Positions 46,449 through 56,711 of a DNA stretch of 64,000 nt are shown here, one piece after another. Within the stretch, counting starts at the first letter, position 1, and each line of letters starts with the position of its first letter. The translations under genes and the position numbers were made by a program. The notes beneath the pieces are model-generated. The model was not told the DNA's origin. It saw only the letters and a list, made by a program, of their open reading frames with translations, and did no database searches. The stretch is from Bathynomus jamesi (taxonomy: Eukaryota; Arthropoda; Malacostraca; Isopoda; Cirolanidae): contig JAJOZX010012107.1 in NCBI GenBank assembly GCA_023014485.1, positions 1 through 64,000 on the forward strand. The letters are read 5' to 3'.

Positions 46449-46740
46449 ACCCCCGCAAGGGGGTTCTAAGCTCGTGCTCTTGAGTGCTCTTTGTGCTCGT
46501 TTGTACGTGCTTGTTCCTGAGGTTTCACGTGCGCCCTCCCGGCCCTAGCACCCAAGGATGATGGGGCTCGACCCTGCAGTCCTTGTCATCCTTGGTCTTT
46601 TTCCACTTCGACTGTCCCCTCCACCCTTTCTTTTTCCTCTGTCTTTCCTCTCACTTTTTCTTTGTTTTTCCGCTGAGATATGCCCTTTAAATAGAGGCGA
46701 ATCGGTTCTTCCTGAACTAAAAAAAAAAAAAAAAAAAAAA
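46449..46740 (+). mobile_element. Poly(A)-tailed retrocopy in a TA tract, probably a LINE 3' end
   Basis: A G+C-richer block of about 290 bp begins ACCCCCGCAAGGGGGTTC directly after (TA)n. It ends in CCTGAACT followed by 21 A residues and again TATATATA, so the insertion sits in a TA tract and the TA on both sides may be its target duplication. A plus-strand frame (46558-46785) reads as low-complexity Phe/Leu/Ser and has no domain. This looks like a 5'-truncated LINE 3' end or a processed transcript. Its source is not visible in this window. Confidence 0.6.
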
Positions 46741-47165
46741 TATATATATATACCGTATATATACAGTGAGGGGGTTTTTATGTAAAATATGCGAGTTTTC
46801 TTAATTTCGCTTACCTAAAATTAAAGATGGGAATTAAATATTACTTTAATTTTTCCATTTTTAATTACACTTTCTATCGCAGTTAAAAAAAATTTGCCTT
46901 AAAACTTATTCTTTAAAAAATTTTCATTTCATTAGAATCGAATTTTAGTGAAATTTTTGGACGATTTTTGTCTAGTTTTCGATATATATTGTACAAAACC
47001 ATAAACTAAAGCATATTATAGCCAAAATACTCCGCAAATGGGGAAACCATTTTTCATAATTGTTGTTGTTTGTTAGTTCGTACTCTACTGGTACGGTTAA
47101 AAAAAGGTATTTCACTTGTTTCTGAGAATGTCCACCACAAAGGTTTCAAACAGTTACTTGACTAA
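46741..47165. other. No recognisable gene
   Basis: After a short (TA) stretch and TATATACAGTGAGGGGG, the sequence is AT-rich with no open frame or repeat that I can name. Confidence 0.6.
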
Positions 47166-47600
47166 TTTTTTTTTATGCAGGAAGGAGGGACCAAGGGCAA
47201 ATGTCCCCAAAAGCGCCCTCCCATAGAAGAAGAGAGCCAAAATCAAGGTCCGGGGTTTTCGAGATGCCTAGACACTCTGCGTTTAAAAGATGGGAGGTCA
47301 TAAACAGGAGGAAAGATGGACTGAGGAAGAATGTTCCAGAGTTGACTAGTTGAGTAGATGAGACTGAAAATACCGTCTAACCTTTGCATTAGATAGTTGT
47401 ACAGAAAAGGATTGAGAAAGTGTAGAAAGTCTGGTACTGTGTGCTCTCCTTAAAGGAGGAGGCATGCAGTTAGAGAGTTCAGAAGAACAATGTCCGTTAT
47501 GATAACGATAGTAAAGAGAGAGTGAGGCAACACTGCAGCGAAGAGAGAGAGATTGAAGACAATCAGTAAGAGGCAGGGAATTGATGAGACGAAAAGCCTT

Positions 47601-48750
47601 TTATTCCACCCGGTCAAGTACGGCTGTATGCGTTGAACCACCCCACACATGAGAAGCATACTCCATACAGGGGCGAACAAGACCCCTGTACAGAGCCAGC
47701 AACTGAGTGGGGGTGAAGAAACCGCGGAGGCGGTATAGCACACCTAACCTTAGAAGCTGTTTTAGAAAGAGAGTATATGTGATCTTTCCAGGAAAGATCA
47801 CAAGAAAAGTAAACGCTAATAATGTTAGGAGAAGAGGAAGGATTGAGTTTTGTTGAAGGTAAGGAGATAGTCGTGTGGAAGATTGTGACGAGTAGACAGA
47901 TGGAGGAACTGAGTTTTTGAGGCATTGAAAGCCACAAGGTTTTCTCTGCCCCAATCAGAGATAGCAGAAAAATCAGAGGTCAGGTGCTCCATAGCCGTCC
48001 CACGCAAATCATGGAGTGACTGTTGTATGGGACGCTTTGGGAAGCGGGTGAAGTGAAGAGTGGAATCATCGGCATAGGAGTGAATAGGACAGGAAGTGCG
48101 AATTAAAAGATCATTAATAAATAAAAGGAAAAGAGTGGATGACAGGACAGAACCTTGAAGACCACCACCGTTAATAGCTTTAGGAGAAGTGGCCATCTAC
48201 AACCACAGCTATAGATCGGCCACAAAGGAAATTAGAGATGAAGAAACAGATAGAAGGATAGAAGCCGAAGGAAGGCAGTTTGGAAATTACAGATTTGTGC
48301 TAGACTCTATCAAAAGCTTTTGATATGTCTAACGCAACAGCAAAAGTTTCACCGAAATCCCGAAAGGAGGCTGACCAAGTCAGAGAGATATACAAGATCA
48401 CCAGTAGAGCGCCCCTTGCGGAATCCATACTGACGATCTGAAAGATGATTGTGAGAAGAAAGGTGTTTAAGAATCTTCCTATTAAGGATAAATACAAAAA
48501 CTTTGGAAAGGCAAGAAATCAAAGCAATTGGACAATAGTTGGAGGGTTGAGAGTGGTCACCCTTCTTTGGGACATGCTGAATGAAAGCGAACTTCCAGCA
48601 GGAAGGAAAAGTACCAGATGAGAGACAAAGACGAAAGAGTTTGCCTCGGCAGGGTGTCAGCACAGAAACACAGTTCTTAAGAACAACAGAGAACACCATC
48701 AGGACCATACGTCTTCCTAGAGTTGAGCCCAAATAGGGCAGAAAAAACAC
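47601..48750 (-). pseudogene. LINE D reverse transcriptase, frameshifted
   Basis: From 48750: a fingers segment in 48349-48750 with LSSGTFPSCWKFAFIQHVPK, GDHSQPSNYCPIALISCLSK and RQYGFRKGRSTGDLV; then 48300-48497 with ALDISKAFDRV (motif A Asp); then 47825-48196 with GGLQGSVLSSTLFLLFINDL, IHSYADDSTLHF (YADD) and VAFNASKTQFLHLSTR; then 47601-47954 with YTLFLKQLLRLGVLYRLRGF and VRPCMEYASHVWGG. All core RT motifs are present in four frames. Asp residues of motifs A and C are intact, so the decay consists mainly of indels. Confidence 0.9.
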
Positions 48751-49011
48751 CTTTAGAAAAGATTCTAATTTCAGACATAATAAAGTCAGAGGGGAGGAGG
48801 ATGGAGGAACAGCACCGGAATCGTCCAGGTTTGAATTGTAAGCAAACGTTTGAGCGAAGAGTTCAGCTTTATCAGGAGAAGAGACGGCTACTGTGCCGTC
48901 GGAATGGAAAAAAGAGGAGAAAGAAGAGGAAGTAAAGTTGTTGAAGAGGTCCTTAGTTAGATGGCAGAAAGAGCGAGAAGAATTAGAATTGGATAGAATT
49001 TTACATTTTTG

Positions 49012-49996
49012 TCAGATGAAGGAATTTTTGGCCAGTCGAAGAACAGATTTTGCACGATTCCGGGAAGAAATATAAACTAAGTGAGAGTCAGGAGTTGGAC
49101 GGCGACGGTACCTTCTGAAGGCCTCCTCTCTCTTGCGGATAACATTAGAACAAATAAAGTTAAACCAAGGTTTTTTTGCATTAGTAGTAGGAATAGAATA
49201 TGGAATGTACGCCTCCATGCCTGAGAGAATCACCTGTGATGAGCTCAGCACACCCAGAAGGGCCCCGGCCACGGAACCAGTAATCATTCCATGGGAAATC
49301 ACAGAAGTACTGCCTAAGGGCCTCCCAATCAGCGGTGCCTCCTCTTGGGAGGATCCAAAGGCCGAATTGGAGCGATAGGACAGGAAACAGAAATAAGAGT
49401 GTGATCGGAGGAGCCCGACAGAGATAAAAGTTTCACAGAGTAAGAAGAATGAAAGAGGTAAGAAATAAACCCAGAATGTTGGTCCTATCTCCAAGGCGAT
49501 CGGGGATACGAGTAGGGTGCTGTACAATCTGCTCTAGGTCATTTAGGACAGAAAAGTTGTAAGCTAGTTCACCAGGGATGTCAGTGAAATGAGAGGAAAG
49601 CCAAAGGTGGTGGTGAACATTGAACTCTCCTAAAATGGAAATTTCAGCAAAGGGAGAGTGGGAAAGAATGTATTCCACTTTGGAAGTGAGGTAGTCAAAG
49701 AATTTTGGATAGTCAGTAGAATTAGAGAAAGGTAAACAGCGCAGATGTATTTAGTTTGAGATTGGCATGTAAGCCGTAGCCAGAGGGTATAGAATTCGGA
49801 AGATTCGAGTTCGAGAATAAGTTAGGTCATTGCGTACATATACGCAACAGCCACCTTTGGAGTGAAATTGAGTATGAAGTAAGAAGGTACAGAAAGAGGA
49901 TGCTGTCAGTCGCCCAGATAACTGAGTTTCAGTGAGGAAAAGAGGTTTAGAGGGGGGGGGAGTGTTCACCAGATTGAAAATTTGAGAAAAGGTCAC
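49012..49996 (-). pseudogene. LINE D APE endonuclease and linker, frameshifted
   Basis: 49996-49751 contains PLFLTETQLSGR (catalytic Glu of TET) and FHSKGGCCVYVRNDL. 49678-49433 has [17 protein letters not shown] (GEFN where GDFN is usual, so the Asp is replaced by Glu), [19 protein letters not shown]. 49527-49012 holds the linker SGMEAYIPYSIPTTNAKKPW and SSRNRAKSVLRLAKNSFI. The order and motifs are those of Jockey-type LINEs. The N-terminal catalytic Asn segment is absent because the copy is cut at about 50020. Read-through needs several shifts. Confidence 0.85.
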
Positions 49997-50020
49997 GAAT
50001 GTTGCAGAAATTTAAGAGTT

Positions 50021-51378
50021 ATTTTTTTTTTGCTTTCTTTAATTTACCGCCGATTCGTACCTAGTGTGGTACATATCTCAGCGAGGCAGTGGGTGGGTGG
50101 TGTTACTGAGTTGGGGATCGTAGACCAGGAGGGGAGGTGTAATGTTCAGTTTCTGAGTAGTAGGTATGAGGGCCCTGGTCTCCGACACGATGAAGCAGGT
50201 GGAAATAAGTGAGGAAACGGAAAATCGCTTCATCGGAAAAATGGGGGCCCTCAGCGAGTATGAATTGTAGACGCTCGGGTATGGGAATTTCGGCCAAGTG
50301 AAGGAAACATCTGCAACGAAGAGCGGACAAGTTTGGGCATTCGACCAGGAGATGCACGACAGTGATAGGAGTATGGCAGGTAGGGCAGAGTGGGGCTGGC
50401 GATTTAGCCATAAGGTGACCATGAGTAATGCGTGTGTGCCCTAGGCGGAGACGGGCTAGAATCACCTCTTTATAGCGGGACCGGTGGAAGGAGGAGGCCC
50501 AGTATCCTAATTGCGATTTGATCTTGTGAAGTTTGTTTTGTGTGGCCTGGTCCCATTCCCGTTGCCAGATGGAACGGAAATGGGAGCGGAGAGTCGGGAA
50601 GAAGTCGGAGAAAGGGAGGGGCCGGGAGGAGGCCAGCAGTAAGCAGGCCGACTTTGCCCTGCGGGCCGCCGCCTCGTTACCCTGGATGCCGACATGTACC
50701 AGGACCCAGCAGAAGGCGATTGTCTTGTGTCGGAAAGCTGTTAAAAAGTGGAAAATTTGCTGGATGGTACAGACGAGCGGATGAGGGGGATTAAATCTCT
50801 CTAGGGAGAGAAGTGCGCTTTGGGAATCTAAATAAATGACGAAGGAGCTGACAGAGTGGGTGCGCACAATGTCGAGGGTCTCCTTAATGGCGAAGAGTTC
50901 TGCCAATAGAACAGAGGTCTCGCGGGGCAGGCTGACGCCTCGAGAAAACGGCTGGGCCAGTATCACCCTGAGGCGGCCGCACGTCTCCGAACGGGAACCA
51001 TCATAAATGGGGACTGTGTCCGGGTGTTGGGTTGTGTGTTCACGGAAGAGTGACCTGTATACCGTAGCGCTCGTGGTATTCTTCGGTTGAGCACACAGGT
51101 CCCTGCAGAACTTGATTGGGGTGAGGAGCCAGGGGGCGTAGACGTATGAAATGGGGATAACTGAGGGGGCGGGCATGTTGGAAAAGTCAAGGAAAGAGCG
51201 GACCTCTTTAGTGGTGCCAGCTCCGTCCCTGGGGTGGGAGTTCAGAAATCGCCGCGCAGAGAAGGGAAGAGGGTAGTCTCTGTGCACACGGAGGTATGCC
51301 CTCATGAGGAGCAGACCCCGTCGGAGGGCGAGAGAGGGGTAATTGCCATCCACTTGAAGGCTGGAGGCTGGGGAAGAG
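50021..51378 (-). mobile_element. LINE family A copy 2, 5'-truncated
   Basis: This segment aligns by eye with 27788-29175 of LINE A1 almost base for base, including the 3' UTR stretch TACCGCCGATTCGTACC and a T-rich tail at 50021-50040. It ends at about 51378, within the RT connection region, where copy A1 goes on with AGCGGAAAGCACC and this one turns into (GA)n. 5' truncation is usual for LINE insertions. Its tail abuts LINE D at 50020, so it probably landed in that element. Confidence 0.92.
50103..51353 (-). pseudogene. LINE A2 RT tail, RNase H and Cys/His C-terminus in one open frame
   Basis: A 416-codon frame that joins, without a stop, regions spread over several frames in A1. It runs LALRRGLLLMRAYLRVHRDY, then RNase H, then CPTCHTPITVVHLLVECPNL. 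Despite being open, RNase H is damaged: the first site reads IYDGSRSE (the T of TDGS is lost by an in-frame deletion), the second, AELFAIKE, is kept, the third is LDSQSALLS, and the last site reads NEAAARR where A1 has NEEADR, so the final catalytic Asp is Ala. The frame is therefore a decayed remnant, useful mainly as a template to see how A1 should read. Reading past the family end, the last 25 residues or so come from the 3' UTR. Confidence 0.88.
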
Positions 51379-51894
51379 AGAGAGAGAGTATAGATTGTTT
51401 CGTTATATTTATTGTCTTTAAGGTTGGGTAAATGTCGCTATACAGAAGTGAATGTGCAAATGTCGCGGTTTTGTAGGGTAGTCAAACGTGTGTGTGATTT
51501 TTATTGACTTCGAAGAAAATGGCACAATGCTCAGGCCAACCAATTCGGCCCACTTCTATAACACCACGAATGTTACAAGCAGGGTTTTTTGTGGCAAATT
51601 TTAAGGTGCAGGAGCTCTATGGAAATACGGCATGTTGGTACATAATTTTAAATTCTGTATTATTTCCTTGTACCGGTACATCAGTTAATCAGGTTACTTC
51701 CCAGAATGAGCGAAAAGTTTAATACTGTACATGAATTTTACGGTAGTACATTGACGCGTGATAATTAACACATTCAACTTTTGCAATTACAAATCATATT
51801 TAAGGGGAAAATTTAATATAAAATTCACGTTACTTCACTTACCGACCAGCCCTAAGAGTCTCAAGAAAGACTCACTGGCCTGATTAAACTATTT

Positions 51895-51936
<42 letters not shown>

Positions 51937-52007
51937 TCACTTACACTTGGAATATTAAAAATTTGAAATCATAACACTAGAGAACAACATTTTTGTTTCT
52001 TGAAAAC
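51379..52007. other. No recognisable gene; contains (AAT)n microsatellite
   Basis: A short (GA)n tract follows the LINE boundary. An AAT microsatellite of about 40 bp occupies 51896-51936. One plus-strand frame of 72 codons (51504-51722) has no recognisable domain. I see nothing else. Confidence 0.6.
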
Positions 52008-52009
52008 TA

Positions 52010-52581
52010 CAGGGCTATTCAAATTGATTCATCCGATTTCAACTGAGAATACTCCGTACCTATCAACCGTGCATCAACTGGGCATACACCACATGAAAGA
52101 GGAAATCTCCGAGTTTTACAAGATCACCGCGAGAGGGCTCCAAAGTCACGCCGTGGCCTAGCCTAGCAACAAACAGTCAGTGTGAAAATGGCGTCCGCAC
52201 AGCAGAAGGCGTTTTGTGTGTTGCAGTTTTCGAGCTGTAAATCGGTCGCCGGATCTTACACCGTGCGTCTTCTTCCTTTGGGGGTACGTTAAGGATACTG
52301 TGTACGTGCCACCGTTGCCCACATCTTTGGATGAGCTCCGAACTCGCATTGTTACTGCCGTAGAGTCAGTGACAACGGACATGCTGGAGCGAGTATGGGA
52401 GGAATTCGACTATCGTGTCGACGTTGCTCGTGTAACTAGGGGAAGTCACATAGAGCATTTATGAGGTGTGAGACAAAATTTGGACAGTTTTTCTTTTGGT
52501 TGATGTATCACAAATATCACTGTATTTGTAACATTAAAAAATATTTTCATTTGAAATCAGGTGAATCATTTTGAATAGCCC
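52010..52581 (+). mobile_element. Deleted mariner-like element with GGGCTATTCAAA termini
   Basis: The left end is CAGGGCTATTCAAATTGATT and the right end, inverted, is GGGCTATTCAAAATGATTCA. TA dinucleotides flank both sides (52008-52009 and 52582-52583). The 572-bp body keeps a transposase C-terminus on the plus strand. The right terminus lacks the CA present at the left one. It lies 11 bp from the left end of the transposon at 52593. Confidence 0.88.
52216..52464 (+). pseudogene. Mariner-like transposase C-terminal fragment, third catalytic Asp lost
   Basis: The frame reads NRSPDLTPCVFFLWGYVKDT then VYVPPLPTSLDELRTRI, AVESVTTDMLERVWEEFDYR and ends RGSHIEHL with a stop. It is the end of a DDE_3 transposase. 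The residue expected as the third catalytic acid, in PCDFFLWG, is Val (PCVFF). The N-terminal two thirds are missing. The Met at 52216 is an accident of truncation. Its sequence differs enough from 26820-27121 and 56453-56711 to be another mariner subfamily. Confidence 0.88.
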
Positions 52582-52592
52582 TATTTGGTGTT

Positions 52593-54762
52593 TCTTATAG
52601 AACTTTTGATGCTGATTCCAAATATGGTTTCAGAATTTTTCTATCACCCATAACTTTCGAGAAAAAATATTTCCATTTACTCAGAGTTTTCCCAAAATAT
52701 TAGTTAAAATTAAGTGTACTAATTTAATTTTACTTTTTTTTTTCCAGGTTAACTATATTTAATAGTATTTTTTGCATTAAAAAAATATAGCTATTTAAAC
52801 AAACAGATTTTTAATAAAAAGAAAATTTTTTTTCAAGTTTTGCTCAAATTTTAAAATTTTTCATAGTAGAAAAAATTGGTTTTTCATTCCAAAAAGTTTT
52901 CCGTGATTTCAATTTTTCCGCCAGCATGAATCGAAACTGTATTAATCCCAGAGATACATTTTGCTACGTATGTGGAGAACTGACCATAATGGCACAGAGG
53001 AAGACGATGACCCCACTCGTGAAGAAGGCTTACGAACTTTATTTTGGATGTAAGGTAGGCGACCAAGACAAATCCTGGGCACCTCATATCTCATGCATTT
53101 CCTGTGCCGTCACTCTTAGGTGTTGGATTAAAGGTACCCGCAAATCTATGCCATTTGCCATATCAATGATTTGGAGAGAGCCCAAGGATCACCTAACGGA
53201 TTGCTATTTTTGTATGACTAACGTTTCAGGATTCTCTGCCAAAAATAAACAAAATTCAATACCCAAATCTTGCATCTGCCATGAGACCAGTACTACATGA
53301 CGATGATAACCCAATTCCAACTCCCCCAAAGTCATGGACACTGGATGAAGAGTCTGAAGTTGAACCAATGGAAATTGATGACACTAAAGATACAGATTTT
53401 CAGCAACCTGAATCAAATAAACCACGTATGATAACGCAGGTTATGCTGAATGATCTCGTGAGAGATTTGGACCTTCCGAAAAAGAAAGCGGAATTATTGG
53501 GCTCCAGGTTACGTGAATGGAATTTGCTGGCAAAAGATACAAGCATATCGGCGTTCCGCACTCGCCAAAAAGATCTGATGCAGTATTTCTCCTCGTCAGG
53601 TGGTTTATGCTATTGTAATAATGTAAATGGACTGCTGTTAGCTCTCGGTCATGAGCACAAATCTGAAGATTGGCGTTTATTTATTGACTCTTCGAAGCTA
53701 AGCCTCAAGGTTGTACTACTTCACAATAGAAATAAATACCCTCCCATTCCTGTAGGGCACGCTGTCCACATGAAGGAATCTTACGAAAATATGACTCATC
53801 CTTCAGTAGATTAATTATGACCAGTTTCGTTGGTATATATGTGGGGATTTAAGTCGTCGCCCTTCTTCTGGGAATGCAGCTCGGTTATACGAAGTTCTGC
53901 TGCTTCCTTTGTGAATGGGAGAGCAGAGCCAGAGATTCGCATTATTTTGTAAAGGATTGGCCACTTCGTCAAAAATGTATCCCAGGACTGAAGAATGTGT
54001 CTCATGAACCCTTAGTTGACCCCAAGAAAATATACTTACCGCCACTTCACATCAAACTTGGCATCATGAAAAATTTTGTCAAAGCAATGAACAAGGAAGA
54101 TGAGGCATTCAAATATTTGAAGAAAAAGTTTTCACGACTTAGCGATGCAAAGATAAAAGAAGGGATCTTTGTTGGTCCCCAAATTAGAGAGCTCATGAAA
54201 GATCAAAAGTTTGATGATGCCTTGAGGGGAAAAGAAAAAGTGGCATGGGAGGTATTGGGAGGCCATGAAGAATGTTGTCACAAATTTTCTAGGGAACATC
54301 AAAGCCTCTAACTATGAAAAAATAGTGCAGGACATGATTGAAGCATATAGGTTATTGGGATGTAATATGTCACTAAAAATCCATTTCTTGCACTCCCATT
54401 TAGATTTCTTCCCTGAAAACCTCGGCGACGTAAGCGATGAGCATGGAGAAAGGTTCCACCAAGATATAGCTACTATGGAGAAACGCTACCAAGGGAGGTG
54501 GGATCCGCAATGTTAGCTGATTACTGCTGGACATTGATGCGAGAAGCTCCTAATGAAAACTACAAGAGAAAATCAGTGACAAAGAAGTTTTAAGAATATT
54601 ATTTTAAATGCCAATGTGGCACTAATATAATTTTTATGAAGTATTTTTACTAACTTCTATACACTTTTTGAATAAATATTAAAATACAAATTTCTCAGTA
54701 ACCTTGGGTGATAGAGAAATTCTACGGCTATATTCGGAATCAGCGGAAAACATCCTATAAGA
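52593..54762 (+). mobile_element. Unclassified DNA transposon with inverted termini of about 70 bp
   Basis: Left end: TCTTATAG at 52593, then GCTGATTCCAAATATGG, AGAATTTTTCTATCACCCA and GAGAAA to about 52668. Right end, inverted from 54762: TCTTATAGGA, GCTGATTCCGAATATAG, AGAATTTCTCTATCACCCA and GAGAAA to about 54690. The matching blocks occur in the same order and spacing, so these are genuine terminal inverted repeats around a single coding region. I could not identify the target duplication or match the termini to a superfamily that I know. The element is 2170 bp. The encoded protein is frameshifted. It abuts the mariner remnant on the left. Confidence 0.8.
52926..54593 (+). pseudogene. Zinc-finger protein of an unclassified transposon, candidate transposase
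   Basis: The start is ATG 52926 (MNRNCINPRDTFCYVCGEL). The N-terminal 110 residues are rich in paired Cys: CYVC, CISCAVTLRC, CYFC. After a shift near 53270, 53281-53814 continues with a linker, then LDLPKKKAELLGSRLREWN, and WRLFIDSSKLSLKVVLLHN, which has the look of the first strands of an RNase H fold. Further shifts follow near 53820 and 54270. The rest has GYTKFCCFLCEWESRARDSH, LPPLHIKLGIMKNFVKAMN, NMSLKIHFLHSHLDFFPENL, SDEHGERFHQDIATMEKRYQ and a stop at 54591-54593. I recognise the family as multicopy uncharacterised proteins in arthropods and other invertebrates. Position inside inverted repeats argues that it is a transposase; the catalytic assignment is inference. Confidence 0.75.
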
Positions 54763-54879
54763 CCGATCTATTCACGTCCAAGAAACAAAAAAAAAGTTAA
54801 AATTTGTTCCCCAGTGTAATTAGAAGTCAGTCAGTGCTTTCATCTCAGTCTGTTTGTTCCCAACTTCCAAGTATCAACT

Positions 54880-55045
54880 AAAAAAAAATAAATAAAATTT
54901 GGATGAATGGAAGTGCTGGAGCGGCACTCCCGCAACGCGACACCCCTGGTTACAAGCAGCAGCATCGAGATTTAAACCCCGACCTCAGTATCTTCACATC
55001 CCTTACTGGGGAAACTGTTACCCACTGGGCTATTATCTATTTCAT
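54880..55045 (-). repeat. Possible tRNA-derived SINE
   Basis: On the minus strand TAGCCCAGTGGG (55021-55032) resembles a pol III A box, and GGGGTTTAAATCTC (54967-54980) a B box, separated by about 40 nt. A unique segment with GTGTCGCGTTGCGGGAGTGC follows, then an AT-rich stretch at 54881-54900. The tail is T-rich on this strand, which is atypical for a SINE and could be a pol III stop. No target duplication was seen. From 55046 to 55510 I see no gene. Confidence 0.35.
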
Positions 55046-55511
55046 AAATGTTACATTTATTAACTATTGTGCTAAGACAGTTAATTCTACAGGGTCTTGT
55101 GTTTGGGTGAATATACACACAGTATATAATTCTGAGTTGATCGGTTGATTTTAACAGATGTAATCCATCCCATATTCTTCATATATAAAAAACTTCAGAA
55201 TTAATATTGAATAGTTCATTATGTAACTAAAAATTTTACATAATAAATGCATAATTAAATAACTTTATATTTTAAGAATTTTCTAAGCAATCACTAATAT
55301 CCAAAGAATTTCTAGGCATGACTGCTTTCTTTAATGCACACTTTAAAACGACTGACGTGCTTCTGAATACCTAATTTTAAATATTTTTAATAATCCAATG
55401 TAACTACTTGTGCTGTACCCAGGGTGAAACTTAACAAAATTTTCTGATAGCCCACAGGACCAATGAGTTTGAAAATGTACTGGCCCGTAAAGAAAACTAC
55501 TGACCCGCTCT

Positions 55512-55915
55512 ACTCACAATGTAAATGCGAGTCACACACTTCCTCTAGTGTACAAGCGACATCAGAGTTACAAAACAAAACACAATCTGTATCTGATTCA
55601 GAATCAGAAGCTCTAATCTCAGTCATTCGTGTTTCCTTTTGATACTTCCCTCCCATAAATTGTGGACGCCTTCCGTAGATAGTGTTCCACAAATGGATGG
55701 CAGGTGCTGGGTCAAATGAAATTTCATCTTCACCATGTATCTTGATGGTTAAAAGCTCTTAACGTTGCTGTGTTAAGTCTATTTCTGTAGTCAGTCTTTG
55801 TCTGCTCCATGAGGGAGAAACCTCTTTCACACACAGCAGAACTGGCTGGCAGGGAGAGCGCAAGGTCCAACAGTACTAACACATTGGGGCACTTCTCTCC
55901 CATCATCTTCTAAAT
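55512..55915 (-). pseudogene. hAT transposase C-terminal remnant
   Basis: On the minus strand from 55915: VLVLLDLALSLPASSAVCER then GFSLMEQTKTDYRNRL, the hATC dimerisation motif (PASSAxCERxFSxMxxxKxxxRxRL). After a one-base shift at about 55755 the frame continues DEISFDPAPAIHLWNTIYGR and RRPQFMGGKYQKE, ending DSHLHCE and a stop near 55512. The ending resembles the hAT-derived group that includes ZNF862-like proteins. The catalytic and N-terminal parts are not visible. I found no flanking inverted repeats. Confidence 0.8.
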
Positions 55916-56384
55916 ATCAGAACAGGTCAATTTTGTTACTTCATGGCTGAAAGTAAATACATATATTTCAGACTGAAGCAAAAATCCTCCTATATATTGA
56001 GGATAATCTGTTTTCTGTAATCTTATCTCAGCAAAAAATCTACTTAGTATTTATTATCCACACTCTGATAATGGATAAATATAAGCTGAAACTGAGTAAG
56101 GCTGTAAGGTGTAAGCTTAATGTTGAAGTGCAAAAAGCATGTTACTATGTCTACAAGTATAAAGTATGACAGACTTTTGAAGCTTGCCCAAGGTTTGACA
56201 CGTTCTTTTGTTCAAACTATCACTGACTGAGGAAATACAAAAGTGAAAACACCAACAGAACAGGGTTTAAAAATAAATAATTAAAAAACCAACCTGTCAT
56301 ACAAGGCTGTTTTGAGAAAATCCCACTCGGACTCTATCAGCTGAGCCAATTTATTTAGACCTACCCTACATAAAGGTTACATTA
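55916..56384. other. No recognisable gene
   Basis: AT-rich sequence, possibly more of the decayed hAT element upstream of its C-terminus, but no domain can be read. Confidence 0.5.
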
Positions 56385-56452
56385 TACAGGGTGCCCCTTA
56401 AGTCCGGCATCACAGGAAAAATAATAAAAAAAGGCAAAACAAAAGCTTTTAT

Positions 56453-56711
56453 TTACAGAACGTGCTCAATATGTCCACCATTGTTTTCAATACACAAATT
56501 CAGACGTGATACAGTCAGCGAGCATACGATGAATGATGTCAGGAGTAATGGTGTTACATGCCCCAATAATGCGTTGCCGCAAATGTTCAACACCTAATTT
56601 TCTCTGCGTATACCAGCGCTTTCAAGTGGCCCCAGAGATAAAAATCTAGTGGCGCGAGATCCGGGCTTCTAGCTGGCCATTCCACAGGCCCTCGACGTCC
56701 TATCCAATGAC
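56453..56711 (-). pseudogene. Mariner transposase C-terminal part, left of the hAT insertion
   Basis: Continuing from the H-W pair at the duplication, this reads IGRRGPVEWPARSPDLAPLD and then FYLWGHLKALVYAEKI. The D of PLDF is the third catalytic acid, with 41 residues between it and the D of QQDGAPAH on the other side (62.8 kb), i.e. a DD41D spacing. After a shift at VEHLRQRIIGACNTI and another near 56510, the end LCIENNGGHIEHVL and stop (56453-56455) are reached. Homologous to 26820-27121. Confidence 0.9.

Larger units (their letters stand above)
47166..50020 (-). mobile_element. LINE family D (BS/Jockey-like), 5' end cut by LINE A2
   Basis: A minus-strand non-LTR element running from endonuclease (49996) through RT to a 3' UTR with an A-run (T8-9 at 47166-47174). 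The C-terminal motif LALYRGLVRPCMEYASHVWG and the RT motif GSVLSSTLFLLFINDLL are those of Jockey-type elements often annotated as BS-like. There is no RNase H. At 50021 the sequence switches abruptly to the A-rich tail of LINE A2, so the ORF1 and leader of this element are missing or displaced. Numerous frameshifts disable it. Confidence 0.88.

Noticed and set aside
52926..54593. A single-copy host zinc-finger gene
   Set aside because: It has several frameshifts, no introns, and lies between inverted terminal repeats, so a mobile element fits better.
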